Notes: a model not told the origin generated them from the sequence alone. A DNA stretch of 64,000 bases from Callaeas wilsoni (GCA_013398955.1 VWPU01014059.1:682001-746000), one strand, 5' to 3'; shown: positions 24,656 to 38,600, counted from the first letter of the stretch. Numbers and translations are program-made.

Positions 24656-27600
24656 GTCTATAGAGCAGAAGTGCCAAATATGTGCATATACAACTCACAC
24701 AAAATGTTCAGTTTTAAGTCCAAATTTGATCAAGTTCATTGGATCTGGGACAATTTTTTTTTTCAGACAAAATCTCACCCATCTTCCATTGTATACTGCT
24801 AATAGTTGACAGAGATGTGCAGAAAGTTTGGTGAGTAGAGTAAAATAACCGTTTGAGTGAAATTGTGTTAAAGAAGTATCACGACACTGCTGTTCCCAGT
24901 ACTCGGGTTCCTTCTGAAGATGTATTTATTTACAAACAGGTCCTTATTTTCATGGATTCTGTCACTTTAGCAGGTGTTCCTTGCATGTGTCTTGCTGACA
25001 GAAACAAACACCTGATTAATGCATGGACTTTGTGTTAACAGGTTCTTACTGGAACATTATTACTGAATTTCTTTATAAGAATATTTAGGGAATAATATAC
25101 TTTGGACTGAAAAGATATTAACAGTTCTCCCTGTAAGCCAATAAAAGACTACAGTGAATATAATGTAAAACGGAAAATGAAGTAGCATATGTTATTTGCT
25201 ACTAGAGTAGTTCAACTATATTTTTCTCTGAATCATTTTCCTTTTTTCATGAGAGCAAGTTTCTCCCTCTGGAAAATTTATTGATTTCAATTTTGCAAAC
25301 AAAAATCTTTATGCATACTGATATTATTGTTTTAAGGGTCTGCATAAGGCACTTTATTAATGACATTGAAGTGAAAGTTCAGTCTCAGCTTTTGACAGTA
25401 AAGTGGTTAATTCCCATTGAATTCTACATTTATAGTACTTCTTCACCCTAAATTTAACATGGAGATATTAAAGTTTTTTCTTTAGAACATGAGAATAATG
25501 GTTTTACACATGACTTATCTTTACAGCTCAGTGGAAAAACAAAACAGAAGTGAGTGCCAAAACCAAAAGTTACTGGCTCTGAACCTCATCAAATCCTGCC
25601 TGATGCTCTCTTCTAAACACAGAGATAATCCTAGGAAGCTGATGATCACCCCTTCCCTGAACTCTATTGAACAGGGCGCTTTGTATCCAGGATGATACTG
25701 CAGGCAATATTGAAGCATTTGGCGTTAAACTTTTGTACAGCAGAGAATATTTTGCTCTTTAAAAGGACACTGGCTAGTAGTCCATATGGAAAACTAGCAC
25801 AGAAGAGATTTGGCAACCTTTCATTACACTGGGGCTCTGTGGAAATGTGCCTCATGAGAGCTGAATTCTGATCCTCTCAGAAGCAGATAAGCTACTAAAC
25901 AAATTGTTTTCATGAGTTGGTCCCAAATATCTGAAGGTGATCTTTCATAAAATTGATTTTAACTGAGATATGCACACTTGATTCTGTTCTGTGTTTGGTA
26001 TACTTTCTATCTTTAACATGGAAAAATAGATGGTTTGAAGTCTGCATTATCTGTTTTCTGCAATCTGCCATGTTGCACGCATTGTTAACTTCAAAACCTC
26101 ACTATACACTATATATTATCTTGTTGACATATTCAGTAAAGAGTTATTTAAAAAAATACAACAATCTTGCTGTATTTATATGAGCAAGTTAATTAAAATA
26201 AGGATGTGGGTATCTGAAAGGGACAAAAAGTATCGATCTTTTGTACTTTCATTCATGGAGATATTTTCAGATGTTCAATTGAAAATTGTGTGTTCAATCA
26301 TCTCTTCAATTTCTAGAAGAAAAATATCATCTGTCTCTCAAAGAGTTAAATAATTTTGTTACCTCAGTTTCTCAGATTTATCTTATCTTTAAAAGGTTAT
26401 CTCTTTCTGATATGCATATAGAAAAGCAATGTAAAATGAGAACAGACTGTACTCCAGTGCTTGCAATTAACAGGTACACTCAAGGAGCTACACGTCTATA
26501 ACAAATATATCTGTGTGGAAGCTGTGACTCATTATATGCATAGCCATTTGATAAATGCATTTGACATTCATCTGTGACAATCATGAATCTGTCTTTCAAC
26601 TATTATTATCGATTTAGTTTTCTTGACATGAAATATGATTTTTTTTTCCAATTCTCCCTTCAAAATTGTTCTTGAATTTTCAGAATACACAACATTCATA
26701 CATAAGCCTGAATACATTTTTGTATAAAGCAAATCTTATACATAACATATGTGGTAATATATACTATATATAAAGAGATGGTTTAGCTACTTAGAAATGG
26801 AAATTACCCCTCTTCTACTTCCATATACAAGAACTAATTTTTTGCTTTACCAGAAAGTGAGATACTGAATGTTGCAAGCTATGTTATTTCAAAGCTTAGA
26901 AATGTAATATTGCTGAGTGTCACAGTTCCTCAACAAATTATCTTTCTTTCTTAACCCCTGAGTATCACGTAAAACTACTGAGGGCTGGTGTGCAATGCAT
27001 CCAGACCTAGTCCTGCCCCTTTTCCCCTGTAATATGCCTCCCCTCATTTGATGTTTCTACTGAAGCACATTAGACCCTGGTAACTAAACCTACTTGCCTT
27101 ACCACAGGAAGGTGGACAATAGAGATAATGAAATGACAAGCGCTTGCCATCAGTTATGTATTTCTGACAGTGAGGGCGTCATCGTTTTCAATTGACAATA
27201 TTTTCTGTCAAAAATAGGAGTTGACAACCACTGACTTCATCAGGCAATCTTTTAATAACCTAAATTTTTTTATTGTAGTAAAGACAAAACTTTATTTTTA
27301 ATACTTCTAAGCTCAGTTATCTGGAGTTGTTATATACGTACAATTGTGTATAAATTTCTTGTGTATAGAGGATGTAGCTACAAGGACCTCCCAAAGAAAG
27401 CACATGGAGGAGTATTTTTCATTATTGTTCAGTCAAAATTTTTAATATTCCACTTTAAAAAGAGTTCTTCCACTGCAGAAGAGCTACAGTACCACATGGA
27501 GAAACTGCATTCCACCATTAAAGCATGTAACAAATATTTTGATTCTACTTGAAATGCCACTGTCAGCAAAGGTTGAAACTAAAAACTACTAAAACACTTC

Positions 27601-28032
27601 CATTACACAGAGAGAAACTTGGTGAATTTTTTTTCAATAATTTTCGTTCCTAAAATAAATTAGCATATTTTATGGTGAAATCCTCACCCCACTGATTTCA
27701 GCTATAAATCACAATAATATGTAACAAAAGGATTATTAAAGTCAGGTAATAATTTATATAACATGTCATACTATGTATCCCCAAATGAAATACATCAACC
27801 GAATAGGCCGTGGTCTCCCTTACGAAAAGCTGGGGAAGAAAAGGAGCGGGGAGATGAATGTGTACTGACCAACACTGGCCAATATAAAGCCGTGGAAGAC
27901 AAGGACATTTAAAGCCACAAATGGGCCAGTGAGCATAGCAAGAATATTCTTTTTTCACATAAACACATACTTTTTTGCTTATAACTCCATATTATGGCTA
28001 AATTGTGACTGAAAAATACATGTATGAATATT

Positions 28033-28072
28033 GAGAAAGAAAAAAGAAAAGAAGAAAGAAAGGAAGAGAGAG
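28033..28072. repeat. Polypurine (GA/GAAA) tract
   Basis: Forty bases composed of A and G only. It is a low-complexity tract. Confidence 0.8.
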
Positions 28073-28903
28073 TGTTTGTTTGACTAGAGAGTCAAACAAT
28101 TTAAATGACAGTCTTATAATCCTGACCTCATATATTTTCACGAACTGCTTTGGGCATTCACAGGTCAGGAACCAATACGTAATTCATTGCACTCTGACTT
28201 ACAACGCAAATGTTAGGAATTTCTCTCCATTTAAGAAATATGTTAAGAGAATTTGAGAGTTAATCTGAAGTCAAGTTCTGCAGTATATGCTGATGTGAAC
28301 AATATCATTTATTCAAGTAGGGCATTAGCACATGTTTGTAAGTGAGGACTGCAGAAGCAAGGCATGCACATTATTTCATTTTCAAGAAAACACTACAAAA
28401 CCTGACGAAAAGCACGTACGAGTTATCGAGAATAGATGACTTAAATAAACAAGAAGATACTTGAGTAAGGGCAGATATTCCATGTTATTATAGTTAATAG
28501 TATACAGTTAAGTACTTCAGGCAATTAAAAAAAGAGTTCATAAAAGTATTGAAGCTTTTCCTATTTCCTGTCTCTAGGGAGCATATATTCTATTTCCAGT
28601 TCACAAGAAATGAGTTTATGCATTTTTACTTACATCTTCGTTGGAGGTTAGTTTTGAAGCCAAGGTTTTCTTTTTTTTTTAATTGGTCATGATGTTTATT
28701 TGAAGTCTGTGCATGCACTGATTTATTTTATCAGCTATGAAGAGTTTGAGGAATAGTCTACTTCATGCACAATACTTGCTTTCATGAGAAACAAGTAGAA
28801 AGTATATGTCTAGAGCTTTCTGATTTTGTTTTGGCATTCCTTTTTATAATTTAAATTTACAAAAATGGAGCAAATTACAAGTAGAGCAAATTTTAACTAT
28901 TTT

Positions 28904-28921
28904 CTGCTGTAATTACAGCAG
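28904..28921. repeat. 18-bp perfect palindrome
   Basis: CTGCTGTAATTACAGCAG is its own reverse complement, with a central TAATTA. TAATTA is a common homeodomain core, so a dimeric binding site is possible. No function is shown. Confidence 0.55.
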
Positions 28922-29350
28922 TGGTAAGACTGTGTATTCTTTCTAACAGAAGACAAAATTTAAGAATACTGAGTTAAGAAAAATTATCTTAAAGAATTTT
29001 TATATCAATTTTCAGTTGAATTAATTATTTTTCAACATTTAGTTACAATAGTCATGCTGAGAATTCGAGCTAGAAACACTGAGTAAAATCAGGTTTGTGG
29101 TTATAGGAACTTTGACTTCATAGGTTCAATTTTACAGATTATTATTAGTAGCTGCACAAAGAGAAGGAAACAAAGGTTTCTTCTTCCTTATTCAGGTATG
29201 GGATTCCTTTTTGTAGTGATCAAGGAGGAAAGACAGCTACTTCAGAGATCTCCCTCAAGAAACAAGGTGCCCAGAACAGAAGGAAAATGCCTGCAGTCTT
29301 GTAATTTCTCTTTGATGACTACAGAAGCTGGCAGAAGTAGAGCTGAATCA

Positions 29351-29394
29351 TATTGTGAGGGATGCAGCAAATTACTGCTGCATCCCTCACAATA
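29351..29394. repeat. Perfect 19-bp inverted repeat (hairpin)
   Basis: The left arm is 29351-29369 and the right arm 29376-29394. They are exact reverse complements with a 6-base loop at 29370-29375. The arms are about half G+C, unlike the surrounding AT-rich DNA, and flanking bases do not pair. The 44-base hairpin is shorter than a usual animal microRNA precursor, so a microRNA call is not made. Confidence 0.8.
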
Positions 29395-30272
29395 CACAGA
29401 GGTGTTCTGCGTCATTGTAAAGGACCTTTGGCTTGCCCAGGACCCTACTAAGGTGCCTTCCCTGAGGTTCCTGCTCTCAGAGGGCTTGTGTCAAAAGGCA
29501 AAACCCATGCCCATAAAAGCAAGGAAGGATCTGGGTTTTACTTTGTTTTGTGAGTCTTTAATTACTCTTTCCTGTAAGTTCTGGAGTGCCAGCTGCACCA
29601 CAGTGTTCAAGAAGGAGTGCGCAACAAGGCAGGTTTGAAAGGTCACATTTTTGATGACTCTCCTCTTATCAGTGCAAGTATTAGTAAGGTCCTTGCAGGT
29701 AAGATTCCAATCCACAGCAGATGTGATCATTGTGTTAGCCGTCAGATCAGACGTTACTTTCAGTTTAGGTGTCTATTACTTTTCTGCCTTATTTCTTGTC
29801 AATTTTTTTTCTTAATACCTGAAACTAAGCAGTTTGTACTACTGCTAATTTGTCACCACACAAGGAAAAGGTTTCTACAAAACCATTATACCTGCAAACT
29901 GTGATGATTACCCAGCAAAGCTGAGCTACAGAAATACTGTCAATACAGTGAACCATTTGTCATGAAGCAATGATCTTCTACTGTGATACTATTCAGTTTA
30001 TATCCAGACTATGAAAAATCCAGAGACACCAATCTCACAATATCCGTTGCTTTTGCCTCATTTCTTCTATGTCACATCAACCTTCTCTAGCATGATTGGC
30101 TTAGAGGGCAGATTGCTGCTTGATGCCTCATATTTTTTGGATTTATAAGTGCTTACATTTAAGATTAAAACAAGAAAAACAAAGCTCTTTTCTGATTGCC
30201 TGCATTTTTGGGCTGCTCTAGTAGTAATTTACTCTGTACCAGTCCACTCTACAATTGGTATCTCACCTTTTT

Positions 30273-30298
30273 ACACACACATAAGACACACACACACA
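30273..30298. repeat. Short (CA)n repeat
   Basis: Two CA blocks are separated by ATAAGA. It is a minor microsatellite. Confidence 0.75.
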
Positions 30299-32229
30299 TA
30301 AACATATGCACGATCACACTGTATTTATACTTTTTAAAATGTTTATGTATATTCAAATAATCAAATATATAGACACAAGGTATTCAGATCTATAGTATAA
30401 ATGTGGATTGGTCTATGTTGAGTCCATTACGGATCTTTTGCTCTGGATTTATGCAGCAATTCAGTTCCACCTTAGCCTGTTCAAGACAGTAAAGATGTAG
30501 AATAGCATGATTTTTTTTTTTTAAAAACTGTAATGTCAGTATTGGTAAGAGTATGTTTTCAATAAAGTATGTGCTTTGATAGCCTATGCACTAAAACTTG
30601 AAAATTACAGAGAAGATTATCACAGGTCCTGGAAGTGGATAGTGTGCACCTTTTGGAATACACTTTGGAATGCACAAAGCGCATCTGAGGAATCAGTTTA
30701 GAGCAGGATTGTGGTCAGTAGATAAAGTGTAGAGAGAGGAGAATGTGGGAGAAGGCAGTATGAAACTGAAACCCAGTATGAACAAGAAGGGAAGAATTCA
30801 GATGTTTCTACATCATTAGCATTACAGTTGACTTTCTATGTAATTTTTTTCTCTGTGGTCTCTATTTCTTTCCCTGTATTTGACAGTTTTTCCTTGTCAT
30901 AGGAACTGTCTTTTAACTCACTCTTCACCTTTTTTATGAAGAACCTGATTTTTCACACAGGATTTTTGTGGAATGCCCAAAATGAGCCCTTCTGTTATAC
31001 ACGAGTGAATGCATTTGTGTGTAGCAGCCCAAATGGACAGTGTTCACTGCCACTCATCCTCCTCAAGTCATTAATCTAACTGTTTGAAACAGACCTTTCT
31101 GAGGTGAGCCACACAGCCAGTGTGCTAGTCCAAGAAAAAGTAGAAATTTGCTGTGCAATACTCTTTCAGTGTTTCACTTTGGAGTAATAGTAAATGAACT
31201 GACACAAGTAGTGAAGTTCCCTCTAGTTTATGAAGTTCCATGAACAGAGTACTCTGAACTTCAAAGCTATTTTAGTATTTGGAGCAAGGGTGGAGACAGA
31301 GAGATAGATTGGAAGGACAGAAATTCTGCCAGTAAAAATGTCTTTTAAATAAATATGGGCCAAAATATAAGAGTTCTATTCAAACCTAGGGTACCAAACA
31401 GTGTGGTAAATATAAAGATGAAAACATTTCATCTATTTTTTCTCTATTTGTGGGATTTGGTTAGGGTCGCTGCTTATTTTAAGTGACTAAATTAGCACAC
31501 CATTAGAAAATTTTTGCCTGGGTGGAAAAATTCTTTGTTTCATACATTTTCCAACTATTTATTTTTTAAAAATTTGAATTTTCTTTTTCCATTTTCCATG
31601 TTGCAGTGAATTTGGAAAACTGCATGCTTGTCAGCTACAACAAAATATCACAGTAGACATTCCTCCACCTTGCTATAGAAGATAAATTGTTTAGAGAAAC
31701 ATTTCTTCAAGCACCAATAATCCAGTGAACAGTTGGATCAGGAAAAAAAATTTAACAGTGTTTGAAAGACTGATGTTAATTTGAAGTAGTAAAGAAATTC
31801 ACTGTTAGAGGAATACTTTCTCTGCATTAATTCTAAAAGATGACATGTACTCATTTGAATTTAGATTTAGACAGCTGATGAAGGATAAGTGAAATAACCA
31901 TAGCAAATAACAAAGTTATGAGCAAAACACTAACATCATTAGTTTACTGCAGAGTATGATATGCCTGAAATAGCATGAATTTCCTCAAGTCAGAATTTAC
32001 TGCTTTCTGTAAAATACAGTTGTATTTTCTAATGAACACTGTGACCTTCAAAACTTTATGATCAGGATATTTCTCATAATTATTCAAAAACTGTGTTTCA
32101 GAAGCCATCCTTCAGAAAGATCTTTTAGCCATGCTAAATACTCTGGTGCTTTAACTGCTTCTAGCCCTGACAGGTCTTTGGTGATGCTCTGTTGGATTTG
32201 ATTGCAGGTTTTTTCCTTTTGTTTTTCCT

Positions 32230-32640
32230 GCTTGACTACCCTGGCTGGAGCCAATCACGTGAAGTATATGCCATATACTTCCATGTGCAGGTTTTTGTCA
32301 GGGCAGCTGGACAAGAGGGAAGAGGCAAATTAGGAAAGATCCTTTCAGTCCTCCGATGGTGACCCACGAGCAGTTTGCCATGCGGTGTCACCTGCACAGC
32401 TGCCACAGAGCCCTCAGCAGGTGCTGCGAAGGGGGGATGAGAGCAGTGTGATGGACGACCATCATGCCTGTCACCTCTCCTCAGCATCACCCTACCTGCC
32501 ATGTGCTTCTGCAGCACTCCGCCTAACACACGTGCATCGGCACATGGAGCCCTGCTGAATGACCTCTAGTGTGTTTATGAGCCTGTTGAGCAGCATGAAT
32601 GGCACAGAGCGGACTGGGATCCACTCTGTGAGCATTAGCC
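32230..32640. promoter_or_regulatory. GC-richer block with E-boxes, possible regulatory element
   Basis: About 400 bases are visibly richer in G+C and carry about ten CpGs, in contrast with AT-rich flanks. At the left edge a CCAAT (32251-32255) overlaps the palindromic E-box TCACGTGA (32255-32262), which abuts an interrupted palindrome (32261-32281). A second CACGTG lies at 32529-32534. CACGTG is bound by bHLH-ZIP factors such as USF, MITF/TFE and MYC (established). Enhancer, distal promoter or ancient repeat are all possible. A minus-strand frame across it (32236-32529) shows no family similarity. Confidence 0.35.
32261..32281. repeat. 21-bp palindrome (10-bp arms, 1-base centre)
   Basis: The arms GAAGTATATG and CATATACTTC are exact reverse complements around a single C. 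It directly follows the E-box at 32255-32262. Confidence 0.6.
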
Positions 32641-35600
32641 CACATTTTCCAGTTTCTTTTCACCGGCTACATTCTTGAAAAAGTGTTAGAAGCGTAAATT
32701 AAACTGACAAAAGCGAAAGCTTTTGTAACTTATGGCAAATTCAAAGTTAATGCTAAGGGCTCTAGTTTTGCATATTATATAAGAATTTATATTAATATTT
32801 TTAATAGGGTATCCACATCCTTAAAGAGTACTTGGACGTGTCTCCTTATAAAAAAGATTAACAAAATGTAAATTGCATGGGAATTTAAAAGGACTGGAAT
32901 AATCGGTGGATCCTGTTACAGTTTTCTTCAAAGGGAATTCTTCTAATAATTTCACATTTTGAAATGAATTTTAAAATATATCTTTTTAGCCAAAAAACCT
33001 TATAAAACCACGGTCAGATTGGAATAATTTATGTAGAAGGCCAGCTAAGTCAGTTATGATTTCTTCTGTAGATCCACATACAAATTTCTAACCTTCAGTG
33101 TCATCTAGTTCATTGAAAATACAAATTCTGAAAATACCAAAATGCTAATGACCCTGAGCCTGCATACTTGTTGATTCTTGTTTATAATGGGAAAAAGAAT
33201 ATATCCTTTACTAACCTGGAGGTAAGCACTGGGTAAAAGCTAGGCATTTTTCCTATTTCACAATACACAGCTCTGCTGAAAACCAGTAGATTTAGCTAGA
33301 GGCATTTTAGTAGATGATAAGAAACTGCTTTACCATTTTGAGAGTTTCCTTAACAAATGGACTCTACAGGAATTCAATAACAATATACAAAATACAATGG
33401 AATTATCATGATATCCACACTTCTGTTTAAAAACATGATAGGTAAAAAGTAAACAGCAATTGTACATAAAGCCAGGACTTCATTATTAGTATAGCTGAAA
33501 AGTTAGAAAGCTAGCCAACATCTAACTATAACAGAAAATATAGAAATTAAAGAGCATAAAGAAAGGATGCCACCATTACTAAAACAGCTCCCAGACAAAC
33601 CAAAGTAAAAAAAAAAGTCAAAACAACCCTCAATAACAATACAGTGTATCGCACATTTCCTAGCTGCTAATGGTTTTGCTGTACCTTTCACTCTCCTTTG
33701 GGATCCTTCCACCTGTTATGGTACCATGCAGAAATCACCAGCACCCAAACTATTTCACAGGGAAGACTATGATGAAATTTTTGTTTTCTTCTTCACTTTA
33801 GGATCTGCTGGGGTAATATTTGTTTCTTTTTTTAAAGGTCTTTTACACATTGTTTTTTCTTCATTGCTGTGCAAGTCCAAAGTACATTCAAATTTCCTGC
33901 ATATGATGCACTTGTCATACCCCCAAACCCCAATTTTGTTCAAGTCTGCATTTCTTTAACTAACTGTTGATGAGTTGTTCATAGCCATGGGATCTCTGGT
34001 GCCAGGCTGTGACTCAGCTCTTATCCCACACCACTATTCCTCTATACTTCTTCCTTTGCTTCCTCTTCTCAGGGACTCTGCCAACATACCAGCCCTGTAA
34101 TTCTCTACATTGCTTCATTACATTAGGCTCACAAATATCTCATTTTATATAGAACAACTACTTTTTACGACTTTGTATTAAATTAGTTATACCATAAGAC
34201 AAGCCATATTAAAACCAATTAAACGTGGTTATCCAGTTATGAGAGAAAAATACTGTTACAGCAAAACTAGGTCAAAGCAAAGTTCCAGGCAGATCAAGAA
34301 AAAGTCATACAAAGTAAGCTTGACAAGCCATAGTCCTGAGGCCTCGTAGACTCAGTACAAATCATATGGTCTGTTTCTAGCAATGAAATACTGTAATACT
34401 GAGCTACAGGCTAGGACACATAGTGCACATGTTAAAATACTATAATAAAGCCACTGTACGTCCTCTGTACTCTAGTTTAGAAACTAGTACCTGCACGATT
34501 CTAAGAAAATCTAAAGATTAGAAAGCATTATCTTAGCTGTAGGAGTACCTACAAAGTTGCTTAAAGAGTTTAAAAATACAAAAGTGTGGCTAAGAAAAGT
34601 TGGCTTTTTTTTTTGTTTTCTACTACTGCTGCTCTACAATTTAAGGTTTATGATTCAGTCTAAACAAAGCCTTCTGAAGAGAATGTACTGTGGGAACCCA
34701 TGGGAAAATAAGTAATAGTTTCTGCAGTGATTCTGCAACCTTAACTTAGCAAAAATCTATTTCTGAGAAGTCTTTACAAGCTGTCAATTCCACTTTAGAA
34801 GACACTATCCTTCTCGGTGTGATGGTTGGCTTCTCTAACAAGATTATATTTCTTATAAGACTTTCCTAACCTCTTATTCTCATGCTCTGGTTTATTTTTC
34901 TTTTCTGAACAGATTCTGAATCTTTAACCTTACCAACATTTAAAGTAATTGATTAATTAAGTCTCATGTTGAGATATTGCTCTCCAAGTTAAAAAAGTAG
35001 GGAATCATTGCTTAAGCTGAAGTGGATATATATTCCAGATCACTCAATACTTCTCTAAGAAGCATAAATTTATGTGGTTGTATATTATGTGCTTATTGCT
35101 TGCTCATCTAAAGAGATAAAAATCATAAATCTGGCTTAAAGTTAAATGCATTACTAGACAGATATTAAAGGAATATAATATTCAAATGAGATGTTTTCGT
35201 CTATTGTATAGGGCATCTTCCATATTTTTATTAATTAAATAGAATCCTTAGTAGGCTTCCTGAAATGTCCTGATTTCTTATTTTCTTGTTTTTTGGTAGG
35301 CAGTCTTTCTGTTACCTCTTCTTTGGTGAACACCAAATTATACCTTGTCTGTCTTATAGAATAATGTGTCTACTTGAGGCATTTGTAAATTCGTAATAGG
35401 GCGACAGGCTTTGTTTTAATTTAATTAAAAGTTATCAGATGGTTAAATCAACTTGCCTTTGCAAAAATAAAAATCTTCCTCTCTTAAAGGAGGAAAACCC
35501 AGTCTCAAAGAAAACATGATTTCATTATTGCTAGGCATTCTCAGACTTTCTGCTGTTAAATAAAACATCACTGAATAGATAGTGCTGAAATGAATAAACC

Positions 35601-38600
35601 TCTATAATAACTGTTTTGTTAGAGCTAATATAACTGAAGGCATATCTGTACTTCAGCTGTAAATATCCGTATATTGAATTTCAAAAAAAAATGCTAAAGA
35701 AAAAAAAAGCCAATATAAATTTATTGAAAAACCTACCGGTGTTGCTTACATTTCTCAAATGATCAAATGAAACAATTTGAAGTTGTTTTCAAAACAGGCT
35801 TTTAATATAGCAAAAACAAACTCCTGAATATGCTTCTTTGCCTCTGATCATTGCTTGGCTGGATGTCCTACGTATGTCTTTTCTCTTTTATTCCTGAATG
35901 TCACTTGTTTTTCCATCCCAGATATGATACAAAAATAGTTTTTTTAAGCTGGCAGAAATCTGGTTTTAGCTAGTGGAAGAATGTATTCCAGTCACACTTC
36001 TGTGCCCTTCTCTTCCCTCCACATATGGCTGTAAACAGCATTAGATAATTTTGTCAATTTATCTGGTAAAAATTTTTGATGGTTTATTTTCTAAAGCTTT
36101 GCTTAGTCTTAAGCATTCCTCAACCATTTTTCTGAGTTTAAATGTTAGCTATTTTAGCTGTTCTGCTTTTCCTAATGAAAAAGTCTGTTTATTAGCAAAC
36201 TTTTCCTCTTGATACTTCCATAAGTTCCCTTATGCTTAGTGTTTACACTGTTTATAGGTAGAAGATGTAGCATTCCAAGTACAGAGAAGTGTTAGTCTGT
36301 ATCTGTATCTCTTCTTACCCCTGTTTATTCCTTTTCCCCTTTGTTTGGTCTCTAGTTTTAATTGATTCTAATTCTGTAGGATCTTTAAGTAAACCTATCT
36401 CAGAATTCTTCCCCAAAATGTATCACAACTTGCTGAAAAGCACAAGTTCCAAGACGGGGTTCTCCCTCCACAATAAAATCCTTGCACAAACAAGTGATGA
36501 AACCAACGTGCTATGAATTTATTTACTATGTCACATATTTTTCTCCACTCTTCTCTCCCCTCTTTTTTCATGCCCCTTCCACTTTGTCCCTACATTTACT
36601 TCAGTGCCGCCACTAGTGTGATACCTCCGTTGTGCCTAAACAGCTCTGCTAGCTCTTTCCATGTTATTCACCACCATATAAATATGAGTCTAGCTGGTTA
36701 ATAGGCAAAAGCTGCCACTAGCGACTGAGAGAAAGTACTGATGAATTGACGTAGTGATAAGCCAGTGCACGGCCATGGACTGACCAGCTGGTTGAGCTCT
36801 ATTCAGCTTTCCCTCAGAATGGGCATTTACAGAGTCTTTGTAATCTACCTCGCTGTCAATTTTCACACATTTTCAAGCATCTGGCTGATTGTGATACCTC
36901 TTATTTTATTACTTCCTTAAAAACAAGCAAAAAACATTAAAACCAGGCAAACAAAACAAAGCAACACAAACAGGTGACAATCTGACAGGCAGACATGGGA
37001 CATAAAATGTTTGTATTCTACATAAAGCAATCAAAAATGGTTAAATGATGCTGCAAGAGAATCATCTAAGGCATTACACTAGACCAGCTGAGTAGGGAAT
37101 AACAGGGTATTGCTATGATGAAAGAGCAAGAAAATCAAACAAATTACATTTAGAGTTGTGTTTACAGCAGTGTCAAATATTAGAAAAATCAGGGTGATTG
37201 CATAAGCCTCACTTAGGGACAGAGTCTGAAAATTTGAAAACCAGAAAGGGTAAGAAGAATAAAAGGAAAATAAGAGGATGTAATTCACCCAGTGCATCAC
37301 TTTGTTCTTCTGTTAAAACATTAAAGAATGGATGGCATTTATGAAAGCTTCTTTGCATACAAAAAGATGTCTTTGCAAAGAAATTTTATAGCCTATAATT
37401 TGGCATAAGTTAAGTTAAAAAGATGTGTCCCAAATGGTAAGATTTAAATGTAGATTTTAATTAACCTGTGTGTTGAGGGGCCTCTCAACAGAGGTTTGAT
37501 TAGAGGCTTTACTCTAAGCCTGTTTATTATAAGATATTGTGTAATAAAGCATTGAATGCAAGCCCATTTTCTGCACTTCAGAATGTGGTTACTTTTGTGT
37601 TTTTTAATTCAGTTAAACTTCAAAATAATAACAGCACTTCTAAAGAAATACAAACAAATAACTATGTTAAATTCTTAGAATTTCTAAGGAACTAAATTGC
37701 AGTTTATATTTGCCGCAGCACATTAGGAGGCTTGGAACACCTTGATCTGGGATGGAATGGGCTGAATCCATGAAGCATTACCAAGTCTATAAATTGAAAA
37801 TGCTATGAATCAAGACATCAAATATCAAACTTTAGTATAAAAATAATAATAAAATTTGTAAAAATATACATTTTGTCTGATTTTTTTTTCTTTTGCTGTG
37901 GAATATTTGGTAATCAGACAGATTTTTAAAACTTTTTGCACAATTTTAAATTTGAAAAAAAGAATTATTTTAATTACATACATTTGCTTGGTTCTAATTT
38001 TAAAAGACTGCAAAATACCAACATAGTCTGTTATGCCACTGGTGATAAAATCAAAAGAATTAAAAACCCAAACAATTTTCAGAAGAGAATACCATACTGA
38101 TTACCTTTTAAATCAGAACTCATTCCACTGAAGGAAAGCCTAGAAATGCAGAGAAAAAGTAAATTCTGGTCTCAAAGGACATGTATGAATTTCAGCACTT
38201 TGATGCATCTTAAATGAAATGGAATGCTGAAACTTTTAATTTACATCAATCCATAGAAATAGCTAAGAAAGATTTTTAAAAAAAAGAAAAAAATCAATCC
38301 CACAACAACATCTTTTGGTTCTGACCTTACTTCAGTGTCCTACTTTCGCAGCTTTATTTGTTCCTACAGTTAAGTAAGGTGAATATCATATTTATTTTGA
38401 CCAAAAATATCTTACAATAAAGTTCTAAAAAGACCATTAGTAACAAGAGTAGGTTCCTATGTCATGCCTCCAATATTCACACTCCTCAGCATGGTTTCAC
38501 AGTCCAAAGAATTTTCTTAGTCATTGATTTTCACCTTTCATATTTTTTTTCCCAATCCATTTTACCTTTTGCCTGGGGATGAGAAAGGCATTTGGTCTGG

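Larger units (their letters stand above)
21671..25145 (+). other. FLRT2: FLRT2 3' UTR, end uncertain
   Basis: AT-rich sequence follows the TGA at 21668-21670 with no further conserved reading frame. Candidate poly(A) signals are ATTAAA at 22067, 22916, 23166 and 23729, tandem AATAAA at 24646 and 24650, and AATAAA at 25140. The tandem signal at 24646 is the most convincing, but none has a clearly decisive GU-rich downstream element. The right edge given is simply the last candidate. The segment includes a T/G simple repeat and a TA/TG microsatellite, listed separately. Confidence 0.45.
25146..32229. other. Non-coding, AT-rich, no recognisable gene
   Basis: This is downstream or distal 3' UTR sequence with no protein similarity that I recognise. 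The longest reading frame (29198-29638, + strand, 146 codons) has no domain, biased composition or splice context, and is interrupted conceptually by a perfect hairpin. Contents worth naming are a purine tract at 28033, a palindrome at 28904, the hairpin at 29351 and a CA repeat at 30273; the rest is featureless. Confidence 0.6.

Noticed and set aside
29198..29638. 146-codon plus-strand open frame
   Set aside because: It has no recognisable domain, and the perfect hairpin within it explains part of the sequence better than coding constraint.
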